Notes: generated from the letters alone by a model not told the origin. A DNA stretch of 64,000 bases from Clavelina lepadiformis (GCF_947623445.1 NC_135245.1:565501-629500); one strand, 5' to 3'. Counted from the first letter of the stretch, positions 37,775-49,568 are shown. Made by a program: numbers and translations.

Positions 37775-39803
37775 CGTCTTATACACTGGTGGCCTTTTCC
37801 TTTCAATCTTTCAAATTTCTAGTTTTGTTGCTGCGAAGAAAACCAGTGTTAGGCCAGATTTGTTCCGGCAGCCGAATTCCATGCGGGCATTGTGACGAAA
37901 AAATGTCGTCCGATTCTGCGCAAGTTTGCCAATCACAAACCTCGTTTTCCCTGCAAGTGTGCATAAGCTCTTTTTTACTTGTGCGTTTAATTTGTGGCCT
38001 TGTATATTTTCTTCAACCTGAGGGCAACTTCCATGGTTTCTGAGTGGGAGTATACGCTGAGTCATGCGAAGTTTTCATTCGTCACAATGTGCGGAGAACA
38101 TTTAACATGACACCGGTTTGTTTTGAGTCTGATTTCACTATCAAGGGGAATACCCTGTTATTAATACTATTATATGTAACTTCCTATACTGTACTGCTTG
38201 TGGTGTTGGTTATCACAGCTTTTGCTTTTCCTACCCCTTCTACCTAACCGCACATTGAAGTTTATCGAAATTGCTGCCAACTCAACGCCAAGTTCATCGG
38301 TTTCCTTTTGTCTGAGCGCTGTTACAATGACGTCATTAGTTGAACTTGCTGTCGAGTCAACTGCAAACCGACAACCTTTGCAGCAAATAACTTTGATTTC
38401 ACTTGTAAGGAGAAACAGCTAAATCGTGTACCGGATCTAACAATATAGCTAAACTGATGGTTACTTTTGTAAACGAAATAGAATTCCTGTTAAGCACTGA
38501 AGCTTGTTGTTGCTTCTAAACACGTCGTTCTAAAAACAATATTTCCAGGCTGGTGAAAAAATAACAGCAACTGAAAAAGTTTTCTTTCAATCTTTCAAAA
38601 CCACAAGTCTCTCGACAATTTTCTCTTTCCTTCTCTTTGTAGCGGTTGATAGAGAATTCATCTATTACGTCACAATCCAATGAACAGCAAAGTTCCGTTT
38701 CTCCTAAACACTGCGCCGAGCTATAATCAGCTGTGGTGCGTGTTATCTCGTATTTAAGATGAAATTCGATAAGGATGAGTAATTTCACACATGCTTGTCA
38801 CAATTATTAACTAGATGTCTATGTGTGTGTTAAACCCACTATTTGTCTTTGGCTTGTCTTGCCATATGCTGCTTTATCCGCGTTGATGATGGTTCTGCTT
38901 TTGCACAAAGTGTCAATGCAATCGTCAACTTACAGTCCAACCTGTAACAACCTATTAATGAAAAATATCGCTGTGGTGTTTACGTCATAATGTGTGATTT
39001 TCCACTAACATCGAGATATCAAGCGCTATATGATATACGTAGGTGACCACAACGACCTAACCGGTATATACATTGCCAGTTAATATACTGAGATTTTTTC
39101 CAACTGTTGTAATCGCCGAAAGGAAATAATAATATCGGTTTTAAATTGTCACGAAACAAAGATACTAAAAGTGAGTTTCGGCACAACAAGGATCTTTGAC
39201 AACAGTTCAAATATTTCTTGACGCAATAAAACTTAAATTCCATCTTGCATGCGGTACACTGACAAATGATCTCTGCTTGAACATTTGCTTCTAACTTCTA
39301 TTGCTTCCCGTAAGTCCCAAACTACACTTCATGTTCAAAGTTCAACGGATAAACTCTCCTATGTTTTGTTACTTGTGTTCCCATTGCATTTGTTTCAAGG
39401 GAATATTAGCCAATAGCGTTTTAAAGACTGGCGGAATAAAGTATTTAAAGACCTGTTTGCTTAAAACATATTGCGGTGTGTTGGAGTAAAATTTGGTAGG
39501 AACCTAATGTGGATAAAATCATAAGTTGACGCGGTTATATTGGTCGGATGATGCAAAGCGTAGCTTTATACACGTGGGCATATTTTATGTACACAGGTGT
39601 TAGTGGCACACGTATGATGACGTTTTGAAAATCAGGACGAAAAAATCCTCCAAACAATGTCCTGGAACCATCACTCAGTAGATAGAACGTCCACTGGTGG
39701 TATTTGTATAAGATTAGCTTGACCGGACGGTGGCGTGAAAGAGCTACAAACCAGATATCTTTTTAAAAAGTATCCCTAATTTGATCATTAATTGTAAGAC
39801 GTT

Positions 39804-40912
39804 TTACCTTTCTGTCGCCATAACAAGTAGCGGAATATCGCCCGGTGCTCTCGACGAATCGCGAATCCATTTTAAAACGAACACGACGAGTTCAATCAGG
39901 TTCAAAATGAGAGAGAGAGCGGTCAGTGCCAACATAAAGTTGTGAAAAAATGTCTTTTCCTGCCAATTTATACGTTCCTCGGTTAGAAATGACATCATTG
40001 TTGAGTATTTTGTGAAAACAAAAACACGAAGGTTCTTGAATAATGTGTGAGCAAAATTCAATCTTATTTCAACAAACAAATCTGAAAACCATTCCTTGAT
40101 GTTTAGAAAGTGGTAATCGACTGACTTATTTACTTCATGTTGGTTACCCACCTTCCATTTCAAGTTGAAACAATCGACCCGGCCCGGGCAAGGTTGCTCT
40201 CCACAAATAAAGATGTCCGGAAAATAAAATTGGAAAAAGTAACACTATAAATGCAAGTAAGACAGATTTGCAGTTGTTGTAAAATAGATAAAATATATGA
40301 CATGATAACAACCGCAAAAGTGTTTTGCAGACTAATGAGATTTGAAAAGCTCGTGCACGTTTTAAACCCGGCGATGATTGGTCGCAACCCGAGCCCCAGT
40401 TAAAGATCAGCATTCTGCCGTTATTTGCCACGTCATCAGCTGCCTTGCTATATTTCTACTGAATAATAACATTTGTAAGTCACAATGACCTGTAGGCCTA
40501 AAAAGAGTGCTTCGATGATCGTCCTACAGACGACCTGGACCACGTAAGCCACCAGGATTCCCTGTATGCGTGGGCATTCCCCAGATATCCTCCTACCAAG
40601 CAATGCCACGTCATCACGGTTGTCGTATTCACAAGAGTTCGACGTGTTGTTGCCATCATTTTGCGCAGTTCGCCGTCTGCGCAGGTTTACCCTATCTTCA
40701 CCTGCAATGACGTACCAGAGGCTCAAACGAAACAAGACGAACGTGAACTTGGGAACCACCACTTAAGTGACGTACCTTCTATGACCACATTTTTTTCACG
40801 TTCAAGTTTGTAGCTTGTTGATGACGATAATTTCGTTGAAATTTTTTGCATCGAGAAAAGGACGAATATGACGCTAGGTGTCGCCACCAACAGCAGCTGA
40901 AGTTGCCAGAAT
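39804..40912 (-). pseudogene. Connexin, array copy 3, lacking exons 1 and 2
   Basis: Exons 3-6 are present and open at 40776-40912, 40490-40701, 40152-40244 and 39804-39959, nearly identical to copy 2, with loop 2 CGEQPCPGRVDC intact. Exons 1 and 2, which encode the start, TM1 and extracellular loop 1, are absent. At about 41023 the sequence jumps from the part of the unit just upstream of exon 3 to a part that in unit 2 lies near 38630. About 1.6 kb is missing relative to unit 2. Without an alternative 5' exon the product could not form a channel. It could be a pseudogene or use an unseen start. Confidence 0.8.
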
Positions 40913-41590
40913 CTGCGGAGAATGTTTCGGTCGCATCCGATCTAGTTCAAGGAACTTGCAGACAGGGCAGAATTCAGCACGGGGCGCACCGAGGCAATTG
41001 CCCCGGGATTGCAGCAAGTAGGTCCTTCTCTTTGTAGCGGTTGATAGAGAATTCATCTATTACATCACAATCCAATGAAAAGCAGTGTTCCATTTCTCCT
41101 AAACACGTCAGTAAAAGCGAACGAAAAGGGCGGAAGTTTAAGTTTTGATTATTTCAAATACAACCTTGCGGTGGTCCAAGCAATTGCTTCTCGCTCAGAT
41201 CACACAAGAAGTTTCAGCTTTGCATAAATCCATCATGAGAAGTTGCTTGCGCCGAGCTATAACCAGCTATGGTGCGTGTTCTCTCGTATTTAAGATGAAA
41301 TTCGATAAGGATGAGTTATTTTACACATGCTTGTTAAAGTTATTAACTAGATGTCTATGTGTGTGTTAAACCGACTACTTGTCTTTGGCTTGTCTTGCCA
41401 TATGCTACTTTTTCCGCGTTGATGATGGTTCTGCTTTTGCACAAAGTGTCAATTTACAGTCCAACCTGTAACAACCTATTAATGAAAAATATCACTGTGG
41501 TGTTTACGTCATAATGAATGATTTTCCACTAACATCGAGATATCAAGCGCTATATGATATACGTAGGTGACCACAACGAGTTAACCGAAG

Positions 41591-42122
41591 TTTCGAGTCA
41601 AAGAATTTCGGGTCGCTGTTACTTTGTCACATGCAGTTATAGAGGTTTAACAGACACTTTGTTGGAAACGATGAAGTTATTTCGAGTTCACCAAAATTTC
41701 AAATTAAGATAAACCAACTTTCACTGGTAAATCAAATAATTTTACGATTGGTGATTTACATGCGATTTTGAAATATTCCAATAAAATTTATTAGCATTTA
41801 ATTCACCGGCAGAGCGTCCCCGAGTGTTTGTTGAACACAATTAGTTTCATCGGGCGATAGCGCCGCTGAACAACAAAAATACTGCTATTAAAAAACATTC
41901 TGTTGTTTCCTGGATTAAGATAAAACTCTCAGTTCTCGGTCTCAACGTTTGCAATCTGGCAGTTACAGTGAACTCTCATGGCCTCGATAATCTCAGTTAC
42001 AGCATTGGCAAGTTGCCATAAGCACATCGCACATCGGAGGTGAAATTTGATCAATTGATGTAGTGATGTGTTGCGTGGTATCCGCCTATTTAGCGGATGA
42101 AGGCTCCCTCCCCCTCTGCAAC
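41591..42122. other. Short intergenic gap
   Basis: Between the end of the connexin array and the stop codon of the receptor gene. No coding or repeat structure was recognised. Confidence 0.6.
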
Positions 42123-43023
42123 TCAGACGCTGTTTATTCGGAAACTTTTAGCACTTGATCGCATCCTTCTCGCCAATGACGTCATCTTCTTGTCGATAAA
42201 CGAGGAGTAGAGGATCGGATTCAACGCGCTGTTGATCGGGAGAAGAACTCCCGCTGTCACCACCTGGACGTTAACAGGAAGTGATACGTCATTCAAACTG
42301 ACGTATGCGATGACGCAGATGGGAATCCAGCAGAGGAAATCAGTCACAATGAGTCGAGCGATTCTGATCTGGGTCCTTTTCGATCGATCCTGATCGTTGT
42401 TACCGCGGAGACCACTCGACGCTTTCTTCCCGATGAAGATGTAGCCGACGAGCACGAAGATGAAGAGGAGAAAATCGATCGCGATGATTGCGACGGAATA
42501 TTTCCAGAATCTGTCGTCTTGCGTCACGTACAAGGAGGGGATGCAGACGCTGGCGGACCCGTAGAATCCAACTTCTCCGACAGGAGAAAACTGGGAGAAG
42601 CGCTCGCGAAGGAATCTCTCCGCCGCCACCCACTCATCTCCGTCACCGACGCGCGCGATTGACGTGTTTGTGACGCTCGCCAAACGACACGCAAAGCTTA
42701 TGACGTCATTGTGTTTAACAACGTCACGACGATAAAAGGGGTTGATGATGATGACGGCATAACTGAAGAAGTTTAAAAAGTTGGGCAGGAAGGCCAAGGT
42801 GAAGGAGAAGAGCCAGGCAAGCACCAGCGCCACCTTCCACACCGCAGCAGACGTCCTGCGAGCTTGGAAAGGTTTATAAACTGTGAAGAGCCTATAGGTG
42901 GTGAGAATGGCCATTATGAAGCAGGAAGTTTGGCTTGAGATGAAACAGAGCGTTCCTGCAATTGCGCACAATCGGCTTGTTCTCCATTCATAGTCGAACT
43001 GCGAATAACGACCCGAATACACC
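42123..43023 (-). CDS. 3' half of LDLa-GPCR: TM3 to C-terminus (exon split by Polinton)
   Basis: This is the downstream part of the receptor whose upstream part is 54914-57884. It reads YSGRYSQFDYEWRTSRLCA, a first extracellular loop with the conserved TM3 cysteine. TM3 follows with TYRLFTVYKPF in place of the DRY region, then TM4 (VALVLAWLFSFTLAF), TM5, a basic third intracellular loop (RSKRTQIRIARL) and TM6 with CWIP. TM7 reads LPINSALNPILYSSF (NPxxY variant), and a short tail ends RINSV. The W-R-x-S-x-x-C loop and overall layout resemble relaxin-family/LGR receptors and the snail receptor GRL101. TACACC at 43018-43023 is repeated at 54914-54919. In this assembly the half-gene also has an upstream in-frame ATG inside the Polinton end (frame open to 43121). 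Confidence 0.9.
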
Positions 43024-43352
43024 AGTAGTATAGTGTTGCCACCCCAGGAGTCCCCCCGCCACCGCCACCGCCAACCGGCACCATCACGCCAACCCGCCAA
43101 CCCGCCAACCGGCGCCATCACGCCGGCAATCTGATTAGGTCATTCAAGTAATTAGGTCATATGTAAAAAAAAAGAGAAAAGTGACGTCATAATTCCATAG
43201 CGCCACCACACGTAAAGAAAATGTTAGAAAAAGTACAAGTGTAAAAGTGACGTCATAGTTTTCGTTAGCGCCACCACACGTAAAGAAAATGTTAGAAAAA
43301 GTACAAGTGTAAAAGTGACGTCATAGTTTTCGTTAGCGCCACCACACGTAAA
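43024..43352. repeat. Polinton left terminal inverted repeat
   Basis: An inverted counterpart of 54434-54913. In order it holds the AGTAGTATAG tip, a GC-rich minisatellite of CCGCCAACC-type units, an ATTAGGTCAT direct pair, a poly-A run, and 68-bp tandem units starting at 43199. Compared with the right copy there are a few substitutions and fewer repeat units. Confidence 0.92.
43182..43334. promoter_or_regulatory. 68-bp tandem units with CRE/ATF octamers, left end
   Basis: Two full 68-bp units (43199-43334). TGACGTCA occurs at 43182, 43248 and 43316, each near GTTAGCGCCACCACACG. TGACGTCA is the canonical CREB/ATF site in animals; that these copies act as enhancer or promoter for the polymerase gene just inside is inference. 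Confidence 0.7.
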
Positions 43353-43511
43353 GAATTCGGTCAACCACAGACAAATGTATTTGTAAAACTCGAAGATGAA
43401 GGTCTATCCTTTCAACCCGAGGACAAAGTCTTCCCTTATCGTGGTGTATTTGACTATGAATCATCGTTCTCAATCAGTTCACTCCCAAAATCCGGTCCGA
43501 GGACTACATTT

Positions 43512-46295
43512 TTGAATCGTCACGTTGCCATGGCGGTGGAGGTGCAAACCAACGTTCCAGGTTTTTCGGAATTTCAATGTTTTATAGGTGAACCGGAACA
43601 GATTGTCCAACAAAAGCTGGAATATCTCGAAAAAGCCTCTGCCCAAGCCTATGAACTGCTGAAACGGAAATTCTCATTCGTTTACGAGTTTCTAGAAGTT
43701 CGATTGATTGATCTCGAGGAAGACGAACGGAAAAAGCATCCATTGGGAAGGTTACTACTCGAATTCGATGGCTATCTAAAGTGTCTTCCGGTGTGTACGT
43801 TTAACGGTGGGAGGTATGATATCCCCTTAGTGATGAAACCATTCATAAAAGTACTCACGTCCTATTCCAAGATACAGTTTGTCGTGAAAAAGGGGAATAA
43901 TTATATGTGTGTTGTGACGGAATCGTTAAAGTTTCTAGACATTATCAATTATCTTCCGGCTGGTACAAGTTACTCTGCATATCTCGATTCATACAACTCT
44001 GTGCAGAAGAAGGGTTTTTTTCCGTATGAATACATTACTTCACCAGAAGTCTTGAATGAGACAACCCTTCCTCCACGATCAGCATTTTACAGCTCACTCA
44101 CCGAAAAGCATCTTTCGGAACAAGATTACCAACTATGTCAAAGAGTCTGGGTAGAAAACGGTATGACGACAATTCGAGATTTTCTCATCTGGTATGTTAG
44201 AAAGGATGTTGAGCCATTTTTGTCTACTCTACAAACCCAAATCAATTTTTATTGGACCTTGTCCGTAGATATGCTTAAAGATAGTATATCTATTCCTTCC
44301 ATTACTCTGAAGTATTTACTGTCAACCCTTGAAAGAGGTATATTCTTCAGTTTGATTGAGAAGCGTGATGCTGATTTACACCGTTTGATACGAGAGAATA
44401 TCACAGGTGGGGCTTCTATCATCTTCACGCGCTATCATGAGAAAGGCATCACCAGGATCAGGAATCAACAATACCAACAACAGGCGAAACTGTGTCAGAC
44501 TGTGTTAGGTCTAGATGTAAACGGGTTGTATCTACATGCTTTAGCTCAACCCATGCCTACAAGTACCTACATTCGTTATCAACGGGATGGGGATTCCGAT
44601 CGCTTTACCCCAAAAATTGCAAATTTTTATGGTCGTATGAGTTATGAATGGCTTTCGTGGGAGGAAGTCACCCGTGGTTGTACGATTCGCCATATGTTCA
44701 ACGGAACAGAAAAACGCATCGGAGATCGTGCATTGCCGTCAGATGGCTGGTTGGCCTCGGAAAATACCATATTCAGTTTTTTCGGTAAGTGATTGGTCTA
44801 TGTGTATAGCTTATGATTTCGACTTTATAAAATATTCTTTTCTCCAATAGGTTGCTACTGGCACGGATGTTGTTGTCAAGAACAAACAGATCTGATGAAA
44901 AAACGTAGTGAAGAGACAGAAAAAAATCTCTTGTATTTACGTGGTCTCGGTTTCACGGTGATCACGATGAGAGAATGCCACTGGAAACAGATTAGAAAGC
45001 AGGAAGACATCCAAGCGATTCTCAGAGATCGCATCCACTTGACACAAGCTTTCAGAAATCTCACGACATCCAAAGCCTTGAAGAAGGTGCGAGATGGAAC
45101 TTTTTTCGGTTTAGTTCGGTGTGATATTGCAGTTCCTCCACACCTACAGGAAGAGTTTACCGATATTCCACCCATCTACAAGAACACGGAAATTTCTCTG
45201 GATGACATCGGACCCTTCATGAAAACGTATGCAGAACAGAACGGAATGTTAAAGCAACCTAGAAGGTGTCTGATTACGAGTTATTACGGCAAAGACGTAC
45301 TCTTAATCACCCCTATGCTCAGGTGGTATCTCGAGAAGGGGCTCGAAGTAACTAGGATCTATGAAATGGTACAGTACACACCTAATGCCTGTTTTAAGAC
45401 TTTTGCCGACACAGTCACAGATCATCGGAGAAATGGAGAGGGGATCTTACCTGCAGTGTTCAAACTTATGGGGAACTGTTCTTACGGTAAAACACTTTTA
45501 GCGAAAGATAAGCATTTTACTATAAAATATTGCAATGAAGAATCGGCCCTCGATGCGGTGGCAGATCCATCCTATGTCAAGGTGAATCAGATCGATGAGG
45601 ATTTGTATGAGGTGACAATGAAGAAAAAACGTGTGATTTGGAATCTCCCCATCCAGATAGGTTTTTTCGTATATGGATATTCCAAGCTCCATATGCTACG
45701 TTTTTATTACGATTTTCTCAAAAAGTACATTGATCCACAGAATATGGAGCTTATTTTAACAGACACAGATTCCTACTACTTGGCACTAAGCGCCCCCGAC
45801 TTGGGTTCAGCTGTTCGCAAGGATAGACTTCGAGAGTTTTACTCCAACGTCCACCTGTGGCTCCCATCCAAAGCATGTGATGACCATCGTGAGGAGTTTA
45901 TTCAGTCAGGTGTACGTGGAGAAGTCTGGGATAATTCTGACAAAGCTTGTTGTCGAAATCGTGAGATCTACGATCGTCGAACCTTGGGTTTGTCCAAGGT
46001 CGAATTTCAAGGTGATGGATGCATCGCTCTCTGTAGCAAAACGTATTATACGTTTGGTAGAAGTGGTTGTAAGTTGGCTTGTAAGGGACTCAGCAAAAAA
46101 CTGAACCATTTCACAAAACAGCGTTATATGAACGTTTTGCTTTCTCAAACTTCTGGGAAAGGAATCAATCGTGGTTTTATTTCTCGAGATAATCAGGTGT
46201 TCACTTATGAACAGGAACGCAGAGCCTTGTCGTATCTTTACATTAAGCGTACGGTTCTAGATGATGGTATCAGTACAAAACCTCTGTCAATATAA
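43512..46295 (+). CDS. Polinton protein-primed family B DNA polymerase
   Basis: Coding is visible in two adjacent blocks, 43512-44792 and 44895-46295, separated by a short gap; genes of animal Polintons can be spliced. The open frame also extends upstream towards the inverted repeat (an exonuclease-type FDYES lies before 43512). Motifs in order are the exonuclease FNGGRYDIP, motif A DVNGLYLHA, the CYWHGC segment typical of protein-primed polymerases, motif B KLMGNCSYGK and motif C LTDTDSYY. The active-site residues look conserved. In this family the enzyme replicates the element's DNA using a protein primer. The exact start is not resolved. Confidence 0.93.
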
Positions 46296-46380
46296 TTGTG
46301 CTACATTTTTTTTTTTTTTTCTGTGGTAATTTTTTGAAATAAATATGTGTATACCTTTATCAAAAGTGTTATTCAACATC

Positions 46381-46998
46381 ATGGACGATCGGTTGAAACA
46401 CCCTTTTACTTGTCTTATTTCTGGTCCGACAGGTAGTGGAAAGACTGTTTTTGTCACGAGACTTATCAAATATGCGTCAAAAATGATAGACCCACCACCA
46501 GATCAGATCCTATGGTGTTATAGCGAGTACCAAGCGGCTTATGATGAATTGAAGCAGGTAGAGTTTATCGATGGTTTACCGGACACAGAAAAACTAAACC
46601 CCACCCTAAACAAGTTGGTTGTTTTAGACGATTTCATGGGAAATTTCGATTCGAAAATATCAGATTTATTCACAAAGAAATCGCACCATCAAAACCTAAG
46701 CGTGGTTTATATCGTACAGAATTTATTTCACAAAGGCAAGGCACAAAGAACAATTTCATTAAATTCACATTACTTGGTTTTATTCAAAAATGTTAGGGAC
46801 GCCTCACAAATCAAACACTTGTCAAGACAAATGTTCCCTAGCAAAAGTAAATATTTAGAGGAAGCCTATGTAGACGCGACCAAAGAACCATTCGGTTATC
46901 TTTTGATCGATCTAAAACAAAACACTCCCGATGACATAAGGCTGCGAACACACATTTTTCCAGATGAGAGAACGATCGCTTACGTATCAAAAAGATAA
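46381..46998 (+). CDS. Polinton packaging ATPase (FtsK/HerA, A32-like)
   Basis: About 205 residues. Walker A is SGPTGSGKT near the N-terminus and Walker B is LVVLDDF near residue 80, with a downstream sensor region. The family is related to viral genome-packaging ATPases. It lies directly after the polymerase gene; a poly-T tract (about 46308-46320) separates them. Confidence 0.9.
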   Translation: MDDRLKHPFTCLISGPTGSGKTVFVTRLIKYASKMIDPPPDQILWCYSEYQAAYDELKQVEFIDGLPDTEKLNPTLNKLVVLDDFMGNFDSKISDLFTKKSHHQNLSVVYIVQNLFHKGKAQRTISLNSHYLVLFKNVRDASQIKHLSRQMFPSKSKYLEEAYVDATKEPFGYLLIDLKQNTPDDIRLRTHIFPDERTIAYVSKR

Positions 46999-47038
46999 AA
47001 GGACGTTACCCAGTCTCAAAGGCTTTCATTTTACAAAT

Positions 47039-47374
47039 ATGTCGTCCCGAGTCATACGTCATTCAGCGACATTACAACGCTTAGCAAAGGCTGATCCGAG
47101 AGTACGAAGACAACTTTTACATCAGGGTAGTTCGGATCTGGTAAAAGCCATTTGTGAATGTGCACGAAACGTGTTGGCGGGGAATGTGCCTTTAAACACA
47201 GGGCAAAAACTTCGATTAAAAAAATATAGAAAACCACTTCGTGAAATTGTCAAGAAGAAAACGCCTATCTATAAAAAGAAGATTATTATTCAGAGGGGTG
47301 GATTTCTATCTGCTTTGATCGGACCACTCATCGGAGCTGTTTTACCCGCCCTTACGAGTTTGTTTCACAAATGA
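47039..47374 (+). CDS. Polinton small basic protein with hydrophobic tail
   Basis: About 111 residues, rich in Lys/Arg, with the motif LRKxxKADPRVRRQLL-type start (here LAKADPRVRRQLL), a CECARNVLAGN-VPL core and a hydrophobic end (GPLIGAVLPALTSLF). Small proteins of this type recur next to the ATPase in animal Polintons. Biochemical role is not established; a DNA- or core-associated role is a guess. Confidence 0.7.
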   Translation: MSSRVIRHSATLQRLAKADPRVRRQLLHQGSSDLVKAICECARNVLAGNVPLNTGQKLRLKKYRKPLREIVKKKTPIYKKKIIIQRGGFLSALIGPLIGAVLPALTSLFHK

Positions 47375-47973
47375 TGAATTACGCCAAAAAGATGATATTG
47401 ATGGATCCGCGCCAACTACCGGATACCAATCGACCGACCAACTCCACTGCTAAGGCCATGTCTAAATTGGACCAAGAAATGGAAAATGTTTTACAACAAA
47501 ATATGGATACCAATGAGAAAGTGAAACGTTACCAGCAAATCTTACAACGTTATATAACCTTTCAAGAAAAATTAACCGAACCCATTACACTGCGAATCCA
47601 AGAACCGCGAGTGAAGGAATTGAATCTCGAACAACAAATCACAAACGGTGTACCACTCAATAAGCGAAAAAAGGCTGAACAGTTATTAAAATTCCTTAAA
47701 AGTAGTAATTCTATTGCTTGGAATCAGAAAGGTGAATTAATAATTCAAGACAAGGCCATACCTCACAGTCATATATTTGATTTGGTAGACGATCTCCTCA
47801 GAAAGAAGAAGAATTTTTCACCTACCGGTTGGCGAGAATTCGCCTCGGCTTTAAAACTATTGAATGTACCCGAAAGCTTGGTTGGAAACAAGGATAGGTG
47901 GAATTTTATCAAACCAAGAATCGAAAATTCCGTCACCGAACCTCGTCCTTGGTTAAGTTATGACTCTGCGTGA
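47371..47973 (+). CDS. Polinton accessory protein of unknown function
   Basis: A 200-residue hydrophilic protein with a helical N-terminal half (SKLDQEMENVLQQNMD, KVKRYQQILQRY) and a basic C-terminal half. It overlaps its neighbours by a few bases at both ends. Proteins with the same DQEM/YQQ-helix layout lie before the integrase in other animal Polintons; no enzymatic motif is visible. Confidence 0.65.
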   Translation: MMNYAKKMILMDPRQLPDTNRPTNSTAKAMSKLDQEMENVLQQNMDTNEKVKRYQQILQRYITFQEKLTEPITLRIQEPRVKELNLEQQITNGVPLNKRKKAEQLLKFLKSSNSIAWNQKGELIIQDKAIPHSHIFDLVDDLLRKKKNFSPTGWREFASALKLLNVPESLVGNKDRWNFIKPRIENSVTEPRPWLSYDSA

Positions 47974-49006
47974 AATCTATTATTCCCCATCCAAAGCCGG
48001 TAGTTTCGGTGGTGTCAGACAGTTACAAATTCAATCTGGACAAACACACAAAAGCGTCAAACAATTTCTATCCCAACAAGACCCCTATACACTCCATAAA
48101 CCCGCGAGACGACATTTTACCAGGAGAAAGGTGATTGTGAGCGGAATCGATCAGCAGTTTCAAGCCGATTTGGTGGATTTATCCAAATTAAAACGTTATA
48201 ATCGTGATTACAGATACCTGCTGACGTGTATCGATGTCTTTTCAAAGTACGCCTGGGCGATCCCTCTGAAAGATAAGACCGGGAAAAGTTTGGTGAAAGC
48301 TTTCGGGGAAATTGTACGAGAAAGGAAACCATTACAATTGCAAACTGACAAGGGTTCTGAATTTACAAACAGACGTTTTCAAACGTTTCTCAAAGAGAAT
48401 CAAATTCTATTCTTTACCAGTTTTAATGAGGTAAAAGCGGCCATTGTGGAACGATTTAACAGAACCTTAAAAACAAAGATGTGGCGGTATTTTACGGCCA
48501 AGAATACTCTAAAGTACATCGATGTTTTACAACCCATACTGGATGCATACAACCATTCTTATCACCGCTCTATCAAAACTACCCCGGTCTCGGTAACTTG
48601 GAAAAATCAAGATGAGATATGGCAAAACTTGTATGGAAAACCGATGCGAGAAAGAAAACCAAAGTTTCAACCCGGTGACGTGGTTAGAATCAGTAAGAAC
48701 AAACAAGTATTCGAAAAGGGTTATCTTCCGAATTGGACCGAAGAGATATTCACCATCGTCAAACGGATCCCGGGAAATCCACCTACTTACAAGCTAAAAG
48801 ATTATCATTCCGAAGAATTACAGGGAAGCTTTTACGAACAAGAATTACAAAAAATTGTAAAAAAGGACGATGAATTTTTGATCGAAACCATCCTCGAAAC
48901 AAGAAAGCGTGGAAAAAGGAAACAATATCTCGTCAAATGGCTCGGTTGGCCATCAAGCTTCAACAGTTGGGTGAATGAATCTGATATGAAAGCGTACCGA
49001 CCCTGA
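47960..49006 (+). CDS. Polinton RVE integrase with C-terminal chromodomain
   Basis: A 348-residue retroviral-type integrase. The catalytic D,D35,E triad is seen in QADLVDL, QTDKGSEF and AAIVERFNR. A C-terminal chromodomain (FLIETILETRKRGKRKQYLV, followed by KWLGW) could guide target choice through histone marks. The family carries out integration with a 6-bp target duplication, as seen at this locus. Confidence 0.93.
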   Translation: MTLREIYYSPSKAGSFGGVRQLQIQSGQTHKSVKQFLSQQDPYTLHKPARRHFTRRKVIVSGIDQQFQADLVDLSKLKRYNRDYRYLLTCIDVFSKYAWAIPLKDKTGKSLVKAFGEIVRERKPLQLQTDKGSEFTNRRFQTFLKENQILFFTSFNEVKAAIVERFNRTLKTKMWRYFTAKNTLKYIDVLQPILDAYNHSYHRSIKTTPVSVTWKNQDEIWQNLYGKPMRERKPKFQPGDVVRISKNKQVFEKGYLPNWTEEIFTIVKRIPGNPPTYKLKDYHSEELQGSFYEQELQKIVKKDDEFLIETILETRKRGKRKQYLVKWLGWPSSFNSWVNESDMKAYRP

Positions 49007-49088
49007 TTCTATCGAGTGCATTTTTTTGTTTGTTTGTGTCTTACTCGTAATAAAAACTCTGTATTCGAAACAAAGATCGTCTATTACT

Positions 49089-49568
49089 ATGGATACTCTA
49101 CAGATATCGAACGTATTGAGTCGAGATATTGAAACCAAGAAAGTATTTCGAGGGTGTTTTCCACGCGACGAATTGTTACTGTTGAACTATGACAACCCGA
49201 GCTTGTACGTGGTAAATAGCGACAGTTCTAGAAAACCCGGATCGCACTGGGTCGGACTATACATTGATCGCGAGAACAAGGCTACCTATTTCGATTCTTT
49301 CGGATGTCATCCGATTCACCGTGAGTTTTACATCTTTTTAAGAATGAATTCAATCGCGTGTACTTTCAACTCTCAAACCGTGCAGACGTTCACGAATGTA
49401 TGCGGTCAACACGTACTTTTATTCAGTCTCATGATAGTGAGAGATTATTCCCTTCGTCAGATCTTGGATATGTATTCGGAGGACCTGTTCTTGAACGATA
49501 TACTGGTACATGACTTTATCGAGGACAACTATAACATCGATGTACCATTCCGTATTCTCCCTCTATAA
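49089..49568 (+). CDS. Polinton adenain-like cysteine protease
   Basis: About 160 residues from the ATG MDTLQISNVLS. It shows the His-Asp/Glu-Cys layout of adenovirus-type maturation proteases: SHWVGLYID, TYFDSFGCHP and CGQHVLLF. In related viruses this enzyme matures capsid proteins. An upstream in-frame ATG exists, but the family similarity begins at 49089. Confidence 0.9.
   Translation: MDTLQISNVLSRDIETKKVFRGCFPRDELLLLNYDNPSLYVVNSDSSRKPGSHWVGLYIDRENKATYFDSFGCHPIHREFYIFLRMNSIACTFNSQTVQTFTNVCGQHVLLFSLMIVRDYSLRQILDMYSEDLFLNDILVHDFIEDNYNIDVPFRILPL

Larger units (their letters stand above)
30548..41580. repeat. Tandem segmental array of three connexin-bearing units
   Basis: Three direct repeats of roughly 4 kb with high nucleotide identity by eye. 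Units begin at GCATGCGGTACACTGAC, found at 30707, about 35276 and 39247. Each carries the same minus-strand connexin gene and the same downstream block (for example 34620-34854, 39015-39246 and 41540-41580). A diverged partial copy of the unit tail lies at 30548-30706, before unit 1. Unit 1 is followed by a solo LTR; unit 3 is internally shortened. Short plus-strand frames repeated in each unit (for example near 30761, 35330 and 39301) are carried along by the duplication and look non-coding. Confidence 0.85.
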
